A stretch of DNA of 64,000 bases from Hofstenia miamia (Eukaryota; Xenacoelomorpha; Acoela). Below are positions 1 through 13,228 of the stretch, piece after piece. A program made the position numbers and the translations under genes. Location of the stretch: positions 527,646 to 591,645 of the forward strand of contig SCFE01000055.1 of assembly GCA_004352715.1 (NCBI GenBank), given 5' to 3'. The notes under the pieces are model-generated. The model did no database searches. It worked only from the letters and a program-made list of their open reading frames with translations, and was not told the origin of the DNA. Position 1 is the stretch's first letter. Every line of letters begins with the position of its first letter.

Positions 1-31
<31 letters not shown>
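1..31. repeat. (TA)n microsatellite at window edge
   Basis: Uninterrupted TA dinucleotide run that begins at or before the window start. It lies about 80 bases from the Penelope-like endonuclease remnant. Confidence 0.95.
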
Positions 32-33
<2 letters not shown>

Positions 34-107
34 CATGAACTAAAAATAGCAATGTTATATTAGTTCTTCCATTTATTCATTAAATTTAATTTTATTTCTT
101 TTTTATG

Positions 108-293
108 TTATAATGATTTAGCAATTATTGGATAATTTTTATTTTTTAATAGAATTTCACAATTTTCTTTTTTAATTGGATGTTGGTGAACTTCGGATTT
201 TAAATTACCTAAAAGATGTTCATTAATTCGTGTAGCAAAGTGTCTGCTTATAGTTTTTAATGCAAACATGCACGTGAAGTATGCAATATTCAA
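108..293 (-). pseudogene. Penelope-like element GIY-YIG endonuclease remnant
   Basis: A 61-codon minus-strand reading frame resembles the C-terminal GIY-YIG endonuclease of Penelope-like retroelements. Visible is a block TISRHFATRINEHL, matching the family pattern of YIG-x-T followed by a conserved R and H and then R-I-x-E-H. It is followed by HPIKKENCEILLKNKNY and the helix IIAKSL. In the intact family this domain nicks target DNA for retrotransposition. Here the YIG motif and the preceding Cys pair are degraded (FTCMFALKTI), no reverse transcriptase lies upstream, and the frame is short, so it is a dead 5'-truncated-looking fragment. It resembles the second remnant at 45073-45330. The assignment is by motif reading only. 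Confidence 0.55.
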
Positions 294-2356
294 GTCTATG
301 TGAGGATGTAAAACGAACCTATGCTCCCGCTGTTTGATACAGCCCTGTCACATCCAACCAACACCCACAGTCGAATATCTGTTGATTAAAAATAACCGTG
401 AAAACACTTTTTAAAACACAAAGAGGCCAAATTTTTCTTTTCGCTATTCAAAAAAATGAGCACTTGAATTTTGAAATGTTAACTGCACATTATCCCTAAA
501 TTTAAGGGTAAAACCAGCCACCTCATCGCTGATACTACATTTATTTAATATTATCTTTTCACATGGCGAATTCTCACTTATCGCTTAAAAATGATATTCT
601 CATTAATACCGATATTTGAATATACTACCACTCCTGAGAATCTGTTTAGATTACGCTCCCAAGAGCTACTTTATTTTCAATTCCCAATATTACAGTTAAG
701 AATTTAATGACAGCTAATTTTTCAACTATTTAACTTAATTTCATTGAAATCACCTTATTAATAGAATATAACTTTTATAATTTTTCATAAATATCCGCAT
801 GATAATTGCTAATGACAGAACAGAGTTTGGGGCAAAATACTAGTTAATGAAAACATTCTACATTTCTGCAAACCTATAATTATCGCATCTCTATGATTCA
901 CTGTTGGAAAACAGAGACAGAACATTTATTTTATACATAGTAAAGCAGAAATTTTTAATAAAATTTTTCCAATTAAGATTACGAAATAATCGTCTACAAA
1001 ATCATAAATTTCCGACTAATTCGGCATAATAATGCTAATTTATCTATGCCGAATGCGACAGTTTCATAATTTTGGGAATCCAGAAATACACCTTTTTATA
1101 ATTGTTGTGGGAAATCTTTGAAGTACTACAAAAGTTGTGCTGACAGATTTATTAGATTTTCTTTAAGTTAAGTCTGAAAAAGTGATATTGAAACATGTGT
1201 TTCCGCTCTTAACAATAATACTAACATGTATTCTACTAAAAATTTTAACTTTTTTCTTCGATAACTTTTGGAAGAACTTTTTATATAAAAATCGATCTAA
1301 TAATCCAATCACCACCTTAAGATTTCATAAAGTATAAGTTAATTTTAAGTATTGTTGTATTAGCTAAGTAATTTACATTCATCAGTAAATTGAGAATTCG
1401 ATCATATTTAAAAACTTTAATTTTTTTTGAAACATTATTGTTTTAGTTTCCAATATCCTTTCCCACCCACTCCTAGACACTCTATTGATCCCAAACAATG
1501 ACATAATTGTTATATAATTAAGATACAGCAATTAATTCAATTAGAATTTTACCGAAATTTGTATGTTATGATAAAATCTTTACGATCTACATTAGTTTCC
1601 AATCGCTGTCTAAATAGACTACTCTCTATGCGAACTTGTCTTTTAATAACTTCTTTAAAAACTATGTGACGACAATCATTATTAAACACTGAATTTTTAA
1701 TGAAATTTGCTTTTAAAGTTGATTGGCAGTCGCAATAATTTCCAAGGAACAATTGAAAATTTAAAGCTAAGTGTAAAGAAAGTGTGATTTTAATAAAAAT
1801 CAACCGACAATATAATGATTTACATTACAAAGTTTTGGTGAAAACTGTTAGTATATTTTTTAGAAACAAAATACTTTTTGACATTTTCCTTGCTTATTGC
1901 AGATTTCTCGGAAAAATTTTCAAATATTTTGAATAAATAAACTCAGACAAACTTAGTAACCCGAATTCATACAAATTACTCTAAAAACAGTATTAGATAG
2001 TTTGCAGTTATAAGTCAATGCAACTATATATTTAATTAAAGAGAAAAATGTTTGCTTCTGATTTTATAAAATTCAAATTCACCAACTATTGAGAAATTTA
2101 GTTCTTTTATTTATTGATAAATTACAAATAATATTATGAAATAAATTAAGAAAAACGGCTCCCCCTCCACCACTCGCCATTGCAGTTTTAATACTACTCC
2201 AAAAATTTATGAGCCTTGGTGAATTGGACAAATTTTTAAAGGAGGTCATAACCCTCTAATTTATATGTAAGATTTTGGTTTTCAATCTGAAGGCATAATC
2301 TTCATTGCTGCTGTTGTTGTCATTGTGAAAATTATGTTTGAACATTAAGGAATGAA
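294..2356. other. Non-coding AT-rich stretch
   Basis: No supported gene. The only longer frame (84 codons, minus, 1549-1803) has no recognisable motif and is of a length expected by chance in this composition. Confidence 0.5.
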
Positions 2357-2382
2357 GTGTGTGTGTGTGTGTGTGTGTGTGT
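2357..2382. repeat. (GT)n microsatellite
   Basis: Thirteen consecutive GT units, about 65 bases 3' of the LINE remnant that ends at 2448 on the minus strand. Confidence 0.95.
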
Positions 2383-2447
2383 CCGTTTTGATTCCTGTAC
2401 ATCCAACAAAGTTGCATGTAAAATGGAATAAACAGTTAACATATATA

Positions 2448-3540
2448 CTATAGGAACTGCGGGTAAGTTCCATTTAACAAAAATTGATGAGCTGCATAGA
2501 TAAACGATTTTTTAAAAGCGGTAATATGGCATTTAGGTAACTTAACTTTCTGCCTTGTTCTGCTATCTTCAGATAATATCAACTCTTTGTGTAGAGGATG
2601 ACTTTCATCTTTTGCAANNNNNNNNNNNNNNNNNNNNNNNNNNNNNNNNNNNNNNNNNNNNNNNNNNNNNNNNNNNNNNNNNNNNNNNNNNNNNNNNNNN
2701 NNNNNNNNNNNNNNNNNNNNNNNNNNNNNNNNNNNNNNNNNNNNNNNNNNNNNNNNNNNNNNNNNNNNNNNNNNNNNNNNNNNNNNNNNNNNNNNNNNNN
2801 NNNNNNNNNNNNNNNNNNNNNNNNNNNNNNNNNNNNNNNNNNNNNNNNNNNNNNNNNNNNNNNNNNNNNNNNNNNNNNNNNNNNNNNNNNNNNNNNNNNN
2901 NNNNNNNNNNNNNNNNNNNNNNNNNNNNNNNNNNNNNNNNNNNNNNNNNNNNNNNNNNNNNNNNNNNNNNNNNNNNNNNNNNNNNNNNNNNNNNNNNNNN
3001 NNNNNNNNNNNNNNNNNNNNNNNNNNNNNNNNNNNNNNNNNNNNNNNNNNNNNNNNNNNNNNNNNNNNNNNNNNNNNNNNNNNNNNNNNNNNNNNNNNNN
3101 NNNNNNNNNNNNNNNNNNNNNNNNNNNNNNNNNNNNNNNNNNNNNNNNNNNNNNNNNNNNNNNNNNNNNNNNNNNNNNNNNNNNNNNNNNNNNNNNNNNN
3201 NNNNNNNNNAAATAACATACCACTTAATGGACCTCCTTGAGGAACTCCTACTGTAATTTTTTTACACGTTGTATAGTACTTCTTGTCATATTTAATGGTT
3301 TGTCTCCAGTCGTCCATAAATTCTCTTATCCAGTCTCCCAGCCATTCACAAGTTTCTTGAATACCGTTAGTTAATTTGTTATGTAGGATGGTATTAAATG
3401 CTGAACTATAATCAAAGAAAGTAATTCTTGCAATTGATGTTTCTTTGGTGTTGAGGGCTTTGTATATGTAGTGCATTGTATAAATAAGAGCATCACTTGT
3501 GCTTCTACTAAATTAAAAAAATTGTGAAGAAAATCCCCAA
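2448..3540 (-). pseudogene. LINE (non-LTR retrotransposon) reverse transcriptase, gap-interrupted
   Basis: Minus-strand reading from about 3540 gives a degraded finger block containing FSRSTSDALIYTMHYI. Next comes RT motif A, read as TFFDYSSAFNTILHNKL with its catalytic Asp, and then a GVPQGGPLSGMLF block (the VPQG motif). The frame then enters a 592-base N gap. It resumes at 2617 with a C-terminal segment (LPKCHITAFKKSFIYAAHQFLLNG) like the tail of CR1/L2-type LINE ORF2 proteins, where R-x-x-R-x-x-F-x-x-S-F precedes a final leucine-rich helix. The intact family copies its RNA at a nicked target. The FADD motif would fall in the gap. A stop just upstream of FSRST indicates decay. Subfamily is inferred from the FSSAFNTI-type wording only. 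Confidence 0.8.
2618..3209. other. Assembly gap (592 N)
   Basis: Run of N inside the LINE reverse transcriptase. The intact protein should contain the FADD and thumb regions here, so the missing sequence is probably LINE. Confidence 0.99.
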
Positions 3541-4597
3541 ATGTTGGCTTTTAAGACGTCCTTAAAACATTTGGCTGTCTTCAAAATGCTAAGCATTCTA
3601 TATGAATAGTGATGATATTAAGTATATTTGGTAGCTTCGTCTTCATATCTTAATCCATAATCCAATCATTAGTTTAAATTGTGTAGTGTGACAATAAAAT
3701 AGTGAATTAATAGTATCCTAATCAGTATGGAATTTTTAGGTCAGTGTTCAAAATAGAAATATCTGACCTAAATAGACAAAAAATGACATGGCCAACGGAT
3801 CGTGCTTAAGTAAACCGCTTACCATACCAACCTGATACAGAGTTAGATCGGCCAGAGAAGTTCGTGAACTTTATTGAATTTATGCGTATAATAAGTTTTT
3901 TGTCGAGGTTACGCATATGGTTAAATAAACAAAGTTTCTATGTGAATGAAGTTAGACGTGACCAGTTCAAGAATTAAAAGAGGCTGGAATCGAAAGATTA
4001 ACTTAGAAATTTTGAACCAGTGTGAACTCAAGTACGATAATAAATTTGAATGTAATCTTATACATTGCTACATTAAGGGAAGACTGTTAACATATTTTTC
4101 TAATTAACCTAAAATTCATCAACATCACATCTTTTTATAAATCAGAACGACCTCCTAACGACCATATTATCAATAGCTATAAATATGAAAGTTTATCTTT
4201 AGACAGTTCTTTTCAATTATATATAATCTGCTTAATTGATACAGGAAATGTGTAGAAAGCAAGAATTATCAATTGCACGCTCCATTACAATCCATTGTAC
4301 AATTTTGTTAGCACAATAATGATTTCCTTTCAAAAGCAATTATTGATATTGTTAATTACTTAATTTAACAGCGTTAAGAACATTACCAATCGAAACATTG
4401 TGCAATTTGAAAAGTCTTATTTTTACTAAATTCCATAGATTCTGAAGTTCGTCAGACTACAACCTTAAATTTTCAAAACAGTCTTAATAGCATTGGTTTA
4501 TATTACTGTTGTTTGATACACATGTATTGCATCTCAATTTTGGAATTGCATGTCAGAGTTCGGAGAATTAAGTTTCAGTATTGGGCTCAAATTATAA
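3541..4597. other. Non-coding stretch
   Basis: I see no gene, RNA or repeat structure that I can support here. Confidence 0.4.
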
Positions 4598-4740
4598 GTG
4601 AAAATGAAAGAAAAGACACTTCTTTCATATGGTGTCTTCAGATCTTAGATATCTTTGTTAGTTCATGAGTTATAAACATTTTAAGATTTTTTATGGAAAC
4701 CATCACAATTTTAATAAATGCCTGATTTACTTAGGGTTAA
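4598..4740 (+). repeat. Dispersed repeat family R1, copy A
   Basis: First of four related stretches in the window. Shared blocks in order are GTGAAAATGAAAGA, then GGTGTCTTCAGATCTTAGAT with GATATC or a close variant, then a GTTAGTTCATGAG-like block, and finally AAATGCCTGATTTACTTAGG at the 3' end followed by GTTA. The other copies are 6482-6580, 14307-14450 and 57516-57658. No coding motif or transposon end is evident. It could be a SINE, a MITE or a fragment of a larger element. Confidence 0.6.
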
Positions 4741-6427
4741 GAGATTTGGTAAAAGATCTGTTAAATCAACATGTAAATTGAACCACTTTATATTTAACGG
4801 GTCTGGTCAACAGAATCTGACAAATAGGATGCTGTTTTTATTAGATTAAGGATACTAATCTTGGTGCTTGAATGAGGATATGATAATATTTCTTGTCTAG
4901 GTAAATCTTGAATTACCTGTTGAAATTTTAGCTCAAAAGGATCAATCTCAACTTTTCATTCAACAAGTCAAAAGTTTAACTTATTCCTAGCATTCGAGTT
5001 CATTAAGCTTAGAAATTGTTTTGGAATTATGATTTTTTAATTTTGATTCTATACAGCTTTTGAATTTGTTATGCTGATTTTTTTGGTATTGATGAAATAA
5101 TATTTTTAGTTCGTTGTGCATAAGTTCTTATAGTTTTTTTGTTAAAATCAAAATAACGTGTTGAAGAGTTGCATAACTTTGCACATCAAAAGTTATCCAT
5201 CTTAAAAAAATGAACGTTAAATAAATAGCCTAATTAATTTTCTAGCACTACATAAAAAAGGGAATTTTGATAACTTTCTCGCATAGCTTTAATATAAATT
5301 CGAAAGCGTAGAAATAAGGTCGCAATTAAGAGCACGCATTAAAATCCTTTTGCTTGCTATACTTGAAATTCACTGATTGTTCACGGCGCTCTTGGAGAAT
5401 AGTGTTTTAAAAACATCACATACTATTATTTCCTAGTTATTTTATGGCAATTTTCCCATGAAATTATACGGTAATACTCTTTAAAAGCTTGTAACTACTA
5501 TGAACTCCATATAAACCCCTTTAGAAATGCTAGTTTTTGCAGATTATCCTACAAAGAATCACTCTCTAAATTTTAGGATATGAAAAACATAATTCCGTTT
5601 TCATAAAACACAAAGTTTCTATGGATTAAGGAAATTCCTATAAATTTTAAAAATCAATAAATTCTAAATTACACAACGACGTAATAATTGCTACAAAATA
5701 TTTTTGTTCTAGCCCTGATTTTTCTATCTAATTGTACAAACACTATGTAAATGTATATACAATATATTTACGTATAAACAATATATTTACAAAATCAAAA
5801 TAAGAGATTTGCATACAATAAAATCAACAAATTCTCCAACAATAGAGTGAAACTAATAAAATAACCAAAAAACAAAAAAACAAATATTGACACAAAAATA
5901 AGAATAATAAAGAGTATTTTTGTTAAGTATTTATTTATTTATCATGAAAATCCTAAATCAATAGACTGGTTAATACGAAACTTGTTTAGGAAATGTAGAG
6001 AGAATTATTCCCAAACTATGAGTGAACAAATCTATGAGACACAATTACTGTCTCATATTAACTAACTAGGCCATTATTACGCTCACTATCAATTATTTTT
6101 ATAATCAAAACTGATCTTTAAGAACAATGACTTTCTGTATCTTTGTCTTCATTAATCCTATTTCTACTAGCATTGATTTTAGGTAATAAATCGATTTTTC
6201 CACATTTTTGAACAATTTTATACAAGCCTGTAAGGAAATATTGAAAGCCTTCTGCATGAACGCATCTAAGGGGTTGGGTTCATTCGTGGAATGATGGAAA
6301 TTTGCGCTAAAACTTATTCTTATGCCCTGAAGTACATTCAGTATGAATTTTTTTCAATGAGTAATCAAATTTTTGTAAAAATATTTAAATTCAGGGGAAC
6401 AACAACTCACCTGAAATAGTTTGTTCT
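4741..6427. other. Non-coding AT-rich stretch
   Basis: Nothing supportable. A short near-duplicate of a TATATTTACGTATAAACAA-like segment occurs at about 5755-5795. Confidence 0.4.
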
Positions 6428-6468
6428 CTGACTCTGCGCATGGCGCCCCCTGAACGGGACAGAGTCAG
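6428..6468. repeat. GC-rich inverted repeat (hairpin potential)
   Basis: Perfect 9-base inverted repeat, CTGACTCTG at 6428-6436 and CAGAGTCAG at 6460-6468, around a 23-base GC-rich loop. It stands out from the surrounding AT-rich DNA and lies directly before R1 copy D. Function unknown. Confidence 0.6.
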
Positions 6469-6481
6469 GTTGCAAATTTGA

Positions 6482-6580
6482 GTCGAAAGGGAAAGATAAG
6501 AGAATTCTCTTTTCTGGGGCTTACAGATTTTAATTATCTTCAGAGTTCTTGAGATACAAACCTTTAAAAAATATTTTGGG
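6482..6580 (+). repeat. Dispersed repeat family R1, copy D (partial)
   Basis: Matches the 5' and middle part of copy A: GAAAGATAAGAGAATTCTCT, CAGATTTTAATTATCTTCAG and TTCTTGAGATACAAAC. It lacks the CTTAGGGTTA 3' block, so it is truncated or more diverged than the other members. Confidence 0.45.
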
Positions 6581-7012
6581 AAAACTAGAGATATTAAAAA
6601 TTCCCATTAAAACCAGGGCTAAAAATGTATTTTCAAATAAATGATCTTCTTAAAGAAAACCACTAGAGCTGTATTATAATTTATTATAATCTAACTTCTG
6701 TTTTTAGCTGGTTAAATTTTTTTTCCTGTGTCACTAATAATTTGAATATGGAAATTGTAGATATAAAAGTCCCAAATTTCTTCGATTGTTTTTCAGCTTA
6801 CAATAAAAGATAAGATAAATATATTCTTTGATGTAGTTTTCCAAGCATTTAATTGAAATTTGTGTAGTTTTAAATTTAAAATTTGTTTTACATGATCGCT
6901 ATTTTTTTTGAATTAAAGTTAATCATTTTCTTATAGTGACTTACTATTTTAAATTAATATTTGTAAGCACACCTAGCTGTATTGTTGAAAATGCTTGCAC
7001 TGTCTTAATCTT

Positions 7013-8012
7013 NNNNNNNNNNNNNNNNNNNNNNNNNNNNNNNNNNNNNNNNNNNNNNNNNNNNNNNNNNNNNNNNNNNNNNNNNNNNNNNNNNNNNNNN
7101 NNNNNNNNNNNNNNNNNNNNNNNNNNNNNNNNNNNNNNNNNNNNNNNNNNNNNNNNNNNNNNNNNNNNNNNNNNNNNNNNNNNNNNNNNNNNNNNNNNNN
7201 NNNNNNNNNNNNNNNNNNNNNNNNNNNNNNNNNNNNNNNNNNNNNNNNNNNNNNNNNNNNNNNNNNNNNNNNNNNNNNNNNNNNNNNNNNNNNNNNNNNN
7301 NNNNNNNNNNNNNNNNNNNNNNNNNNNNNNNNNNNNNNNNNNNNNNNNNNNNNNNNNNNNNNNNNNNNNNNNNNNNNNNNNNNNNNNNNNNNNNNNNNNN
7401 NNNNNNNNNNNNNNNNNNNNNNNNNNNNNNNNNNNNNNNNNNNNNNNNNNNNNNNNNNNNNNNNNNNNNNNNNNNNNNNNNNNNNNNNNNNNNNNNNNNN
7501 NNNNNNNNNNNNNNNNNNNNNNNNNNNNNNNNNNNNNNNNNNNNNNNNNNNNNNNNNNNNNNNNNNNNNNNNNNNNNNNNNNNNNNNNNNNNNNNNNNNN
7601 NNNNNNNNNNNNNNNNNNNNNNNNNNNNNNNNNNNNNNNNNNNNNNNNNNNNNNNNNNNNNNNNNNNNNNNNNNNNNNNNNNNNNNNNNNNNNNNNNNNN
7701 NNNNNNNNNNNNNNNNNNNNNNNNNNNNNNNNNNNNNNNNNNNNNNNNNNNNNNNNNNNNNNNNNNNNNNNNNNNNNNNNNNNNNNNNNNNNNNNNNNNN
7801 NNNNNNNNNNNNNNNNNNNNNNNNNNNNNNNNNNNNNNNNNNNNNNNNNNNNNNNNNNNNNNNNNNNNNNNNNNNNNNNNNNNNNNNNNNNNNNNNNNNN
7901 NNNNNNNNNNNNNNNNNNNNNNNNNNNNNNNNNNNNNNNNNNNNNNNNNNNNNNNNNNNNNNNNNNNNNNNNNNNNNNNNNNNNNNNNNNNNNNNNNNNN
8001 NNNNNNNNNNNN
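7013..8012. other. Assembly gap (exactly 1000 N) followed by (TA)n
   Basis: Nominal-length gap whose right edge is a (TA)n tract at 8013-8034. The gap probably reflects an unassembled microsatellite or transposon. Confidence 0.95.
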
Positions 8013-8034
8013 ATATATATATATATATATATAT

Positions 8035-9185
8035 AAATTTCGTCCTCTTATTTAATATTATATGCCTGAAATAAATGCAATTCAGGCTGAAAAGAAAATG
8101 TTTGTATCTAATTCTATAGCGTTATTGATTTAGCATTGCTTCTCTACACTTTCATTGAATATTAGCTAAATATTTAAATGAACTTGATAAATTCCTTTTT
8201 TACTTGAAAATCATACTTGGCTGAAGGTAGGCCCTAACCAGTTCTCATTTGAGTTTGAATTCTCTTCCTCATGTTGCCCTTAGTTTTCACTTTCTAATTA
8301 AGATAGTTGGCATAACCACTTCCGCAGTTCATTAGGACACCGAAAATACATTTCTGCTGGTCGCCTTGATGTTTCTTTATAAAACTTTGAGTCTATTGTT
8401 TTCTCCTTGCTCTTAGTTTTTCCGCAATCTTGATATAAGCTTCATTTCATATTTACTATGAATTTTGGGCAGCTTTTTAGCCCGTCAAAATGGAATTTAG
8501 TAAGAGGCATCATGAAGAAATATTAGAATAGCAATATTGGAATGATTTACAAAGTTTAAGCATTTTTCTTAAGATATATTTAATTGGCAATTTGCCCGGT
8601 AAGGAAAGTTTTAGCACTTTATATTCAGTTGTGTAATTGTCAAAATTCAACTCCATAGTTAATACAAAGCCGAATCCTTGAGAAGCGATGCAAAATAAGC
8701 AATTCATTCATTTGATTTCATAGTCGCAGACATACTTTTAAAATGTCAAGTATTTTTCAAAGATTGGCTAGCATTGAACTTTCGTAAGATTTTATGGTTG
8801 AATCTACTATTTGACAGCTTCAAATGTTATTAAAAAATTAAAGAGAGTTAGTTAATTGAATGTCCTTATTTCTCATCAAAATTCTTCAGAAAAAAATTAA
8901 CTTCACCGAACAAAACAAACATTTTGTGAAGAAAGTAACATAAAATGAAGTAATTTTGGTATTTCTTGTTTCCTCTATGCAATTTCACTATTCACCACCC
9001 TTAGACGATTTTACTCACACAAAAAAGAACGCACAAAGATCTACAGTAAAGAAACCAAGGACTAAAACTGGAATTAAGACTATTCATTGAAATCCTTTCA
9101 ACAAAGGCTTTCTCATCTCAAAGCCTCATGCAAAGTATACTAAAATTTTATAATATAGAATTCAATAGGATTATCAATTTATCAA
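8035..9185. other. Non-coding stretch
   Basis: No motif-bearing frame on either strand. The 65-codon minus-strand frame at 8510-8707 has no recognisable domain. Confidence 0.4.
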
Positions 9186-9272
9186 TACACATATATATAT
9201 ATATGTACATATATATACATGTATACATTATATATACATATATACATATATATACATGTATATATATTATAT

Positions 9273-9309
<37 letters not shown>

Positions 9310-9350
9310 TGTTTATATATATACATGAATATATATGATTATATTTAAAC

Positions 9351-9392
<42 letters not shown>
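9186..9392. repeat. Compound TA / TATACA microsatellite
   Basis: About 200 bases of TA dinucleotides interrupted by ATACATATAT, ATGTATA and similar units, ending in a pure TA run at about 9354-9392. Apparent reading frames across it (YIYIY proteins) are artefacts. Confidence 0.9.
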
Positions 9393-9396
<4 letters not shown>

Positions 9397-12150
9397 CTTG
9401 TCGAGCTTGAGCAGCGTATTAGACATACAACGAGCCCAAAACGAGACGTTTTTAAGCAAACCAAATTTATAGTGCAGCTTGTTATTTTGATTATGCAGAT
9501 TTTTCTTATTTTTTCATTTAATATTCCTTATATTTAATCTTATTTTAGAAATATTTATTAAATAATAGGAAGAGCAAAGGAAAAATTTACTGCAAATATC
9601 AAAATCTTTGGGTAGCAAAAATAAAAGCCCCGGTGTTTTCTAATAGAAATATATTATGTACACGAAATCTAGACATACTAGAATTCAAGTTAAAAATAAT
9701 TTTCCAATAGATATTTTCATGCATGGATTGTTTATATTTTTCATAAAGTAAGAGGAATTTATTTTTTCATTATGACAGCTTCAAAGAATCATTGTTGTAA
9801 ACTACTTGTATTCCTTGAGTTTTAAAGTGCATACAAATAGAAAAAGGACAATGTCGAAATTGGAAAGATTATTTGTTCAAAAATTTGACATTGGCACGGC
9901 TTTTACGACAATTTTCATTATTTTCGATGTTTTAAGGTTTAACATTGAAGTGACGTTTCCTATAATAGAAATTTCTGCACACCGCTATAAAGTTGCTTTT
10001 GTCTCATGTTCATCGTATTATATTTCTACACAATGAAAATTCTTATATTGAATTTCTACTACTTTTCCACGGATCCATGATAAAAAACAATAAATGATAA
10101 TAAAGTTCACATCAAAGAGTGCCATTTGCATCAAAGTCCCTAGTAAAGAGAACCCATGATTACTATATATTTGAATAAATAAATGATTTCATTAAATATA
10201 AATTTTATGTTTAGTTATATTCAATACTTTTCGTAAGCTGTTATGATTGATGAATATTTTATTCTCTCGAATTAATTTTATGATATGGTCTATTGTTTAT
10301 TTTTACTGGAATATTTGTAACTATAAACTTCACTTCAAAGCTTACAATAGATTTTTATTTTTTTTTTCGAAATCTTCCTTAAATTGGTCTAGGAAATCAA
10401 ATGTATCATTTAGATCATATTTTGTCGGAATATATTTTTTGTAAAGTACATCAAGCCTTTTTGATAATTTGTAGGTGTTTGTGCTAATCATTTACAAAAT
10501 AGGTCTAATTTGTGAATCTTTGTTATTTTTAAAAATTTATAAAATCGACTTAGTTAACATCCTTAACTGTGAAAGAACTTATGTAGTTCAAGTGGTAGTT
10601 GCTTGAAAATGCTATTAACAAAGACTCTTATGAATCCCACTAGTCTATACAACATGTACTCCAACCCTACCCACTACATACTCTACTGGTAGGTTTTTTG
10701 TGGTCTTAAATCCAAACTTAGATTTGTCATACAGTTTGGCTCATTTTATCCAAAATAAATACCAATTCAAACAAAAATGTCCAGATTATTTCGGAAATCT
10801 TCAAAACATTGAAAAATTATTAAAGTAGTAGTTCTTTTTAATTATGATCCCATTAACCTATTGGACTAAATCCCCTTGTAAGTCTGAGCAAAAACTCTCA
10901 TTCCCATTGGACTAAACACTAAGTGACCGTATCAAATTATATGATATACCACCTATTTATAGAAAAGATACCTGAAAAATGACGCAGATGTATATTACTA
11001 CTGTACGTAGGATAATGAAATTTAATTATATTTAACATAAATATCGATATCTCTTGACTGAGACATTAGCAAAAAAGTAATTACTAAATAGCATTTAATT
11101 TGCATCAACTATATTATTAAACGAGTAATGTTAATTAATGAGTTAAAAGGCTCTCAACTAGAGAAAATTTAAAATTTGTAACTTCAGCCATTTTCTCAAT
11201 ATTTATTTTGGTCCTTAAATGCTAGACAAAAGAACATAGTCAATTTGCAATAAATTTAATTAAGGTTTTGAAATTCATTTTTAATAATATTTTAACTTTC
11301 AAGATGCTTGGAATCGAGAAGATCCATCTTCAGTGTGAGGGGAATAAATTTATATTTCGATTCTACATAAGAATCAATTCTCGATTCATATCCCATGCAA
11401 ATGGAGCTGCTCTTATATATATATATATATATAACGCATTTTAAAAACATTTTAGTTTAAAATTCATCGTTAGAACGAAGTGTCAGCCATTAAACATTTT
11501 TGAAAACAAGATTTACATATTTGTCCTAATTCATTCAATCCACATCAAATGGTGAATGCCCAAAATTTTTGATAAAAATATAGATACTATCAAACAAGAG
11601 TAATTTCAGTGAAATTTTTCACATAATTCTTCTACAGCACAACATTATAGATTTTGTAATTTGTTGCAATTATTTCTCCATTTAAGACTTTATTATACAG
11701 TTTCATTGTACTTTGTTATAAATCAAACTTTGAAAGATAATTAAAAAACTCAGAAATTATAACAATAACACAAGCAAAATCGAAACAGCTAATCGCAACA
11801 TGTAAATGATTTTAGCACATGATGTGACTTGTATAAATAACTAATTCATAATATTTTCAGATTTGAACTCAAGCAACAAGGATTCACTGCCCATTTACGG
11901 TCCATTATTGTTTTTGTTATTGCCATCATAGATTTTTGGCCACAGTACCTTTAATTGGCCAACCTTATATCCAAAACTGAAATAACAATGACTTAATTCA
12001 AATAATTTAAGAAAACGCTATTAACAAGAATTTTCAAATGCATTTACATTATAAAGTTTGCATTACATTATGGCTTGTGTAAAAATATAACCATAGTGAT
12101 TTCGGGTAATTTATGAACTTTTGCATTCTATTTGATAGCAATTTCGTCAA
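9393..12150. other. Non-coding AT-rich stretch
   Basis: No supported gene. An imperfect duplicated phrase (CCCATT...ATTGGACTAAA) occurs at about 10849-10867 and 10904-10918. A short TA run sits at about 11416-11433. Confidence 0.4.
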
Positions 12151-12357
12151 ATGAAAATCCCTAATATTCTATTTTGTATTGCATGTATAGTTTATGAAAT
12201 TAGTCTAAAAAAGGTCTTCATTATTGGCTCATTATTGGATTTATCACTAAGCACCGATAATGCCAATAATACAAACAATAGTGGGACATCAATGGCCCAT
12301 GAATCTTTGTTAAGTGGTGAATTCTCTGTAAAGCATGATCCATGTGATTCAGTATAA
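12151..12357 (+). other. Uncharacterised short ORF (68 codons)
   Basis: Begins with a hydrophobic N terminus (MKIPNILFCIACIVYEIS) that could be a signal peptide or membrane anchor. The tail is rich in Ser and Asn (STDNANNTNNSGTSM). No family is recognised, no splice or promoter signals stand out, and chance occurrence is quite possible. Confidence 0.15.
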
Positions 12358-12977
12358 TGCTTTTCTCAATACTGAATATTGCATCCAATTAACTGCTTTT
12401 GACACGTGAAATATAATTAAATTTTAGATGTGAATAGCATATATAATGCTACACTGAGAAATATTTTCCGTTATTGCTTCTTTAGTCAACAAGTAAACGG
12501 TCTTGATTAATAAAATTTGCATTGACCATTTCTAATCTTTCAAATATTAAATTTTAAATTTCAATATTGATATTTTAAGAATATAAATGTACATTTAGTT
12601 TTTATAATTTTAAGGATAATCTACTGATTCTTGTATGTAAAATCTTGAATTTTTACTCAGTTTTAAATTTCGTGTTGAAACATATTAATGTTTATGTACT
12701 TAAGTGTTAGAAACATAACATCCTAAGAAATCTGGATTTTATTTGCTTTATTGTTCAGTTCACATTGTCTAAAATTAAAAACAATTTCAAAATTTACGGC
12801 CATCACCAACTTTAATAATAGGTGCATTGTTATATTGTATTTTGAATTGTAAAATATGTAAACTACATATTTTCAAAATGTTCTTGTCATCCAAGAACCA
12901 CAAACTCCTAGATACTATTGAAAATGGCCTTAGTTTGGGTGTGAAATTACAATACGCTTCTGTAATAAAATACCTTT

Positions 12978-13228
12978 ATCGAGAAATTTGATAAATTTTA
13001 GCTCAATNNNNNNNNNNNNNNNNNNNNNNNNNNNNNNNNNNNNNNNNNNNNNNNNNNNNNNNNNNNNNNNNNNNNNNNNNNNNNNNNNNNNNNNNNNNNN
13101 NNNNNNNNNNNNNNNNNNNNNNNNNNNNNNNNNNNNNNNNNNNNNNNNNNNNNNNNNNNNNNNNNNNNNNNNNNNNNNNNNNNNNNNNNNNNNNNNNNAT
13201 CGAGAAATTTGATAAATTTTAGCTCAAT
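12978..13228. repeat. 191-base N gap flanked by identical 30-base direct repeats
   Basis: The 30 bases at 12978-13007 (starting ATCGAGAAATTTGATAAATT) recur exactly at 13199-13228, immediately after the N run. Most simply, the two contigs overlap here and the gap size is wrong. A tandem repeat inside the gap is the alternative. Confidence 0.9.
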
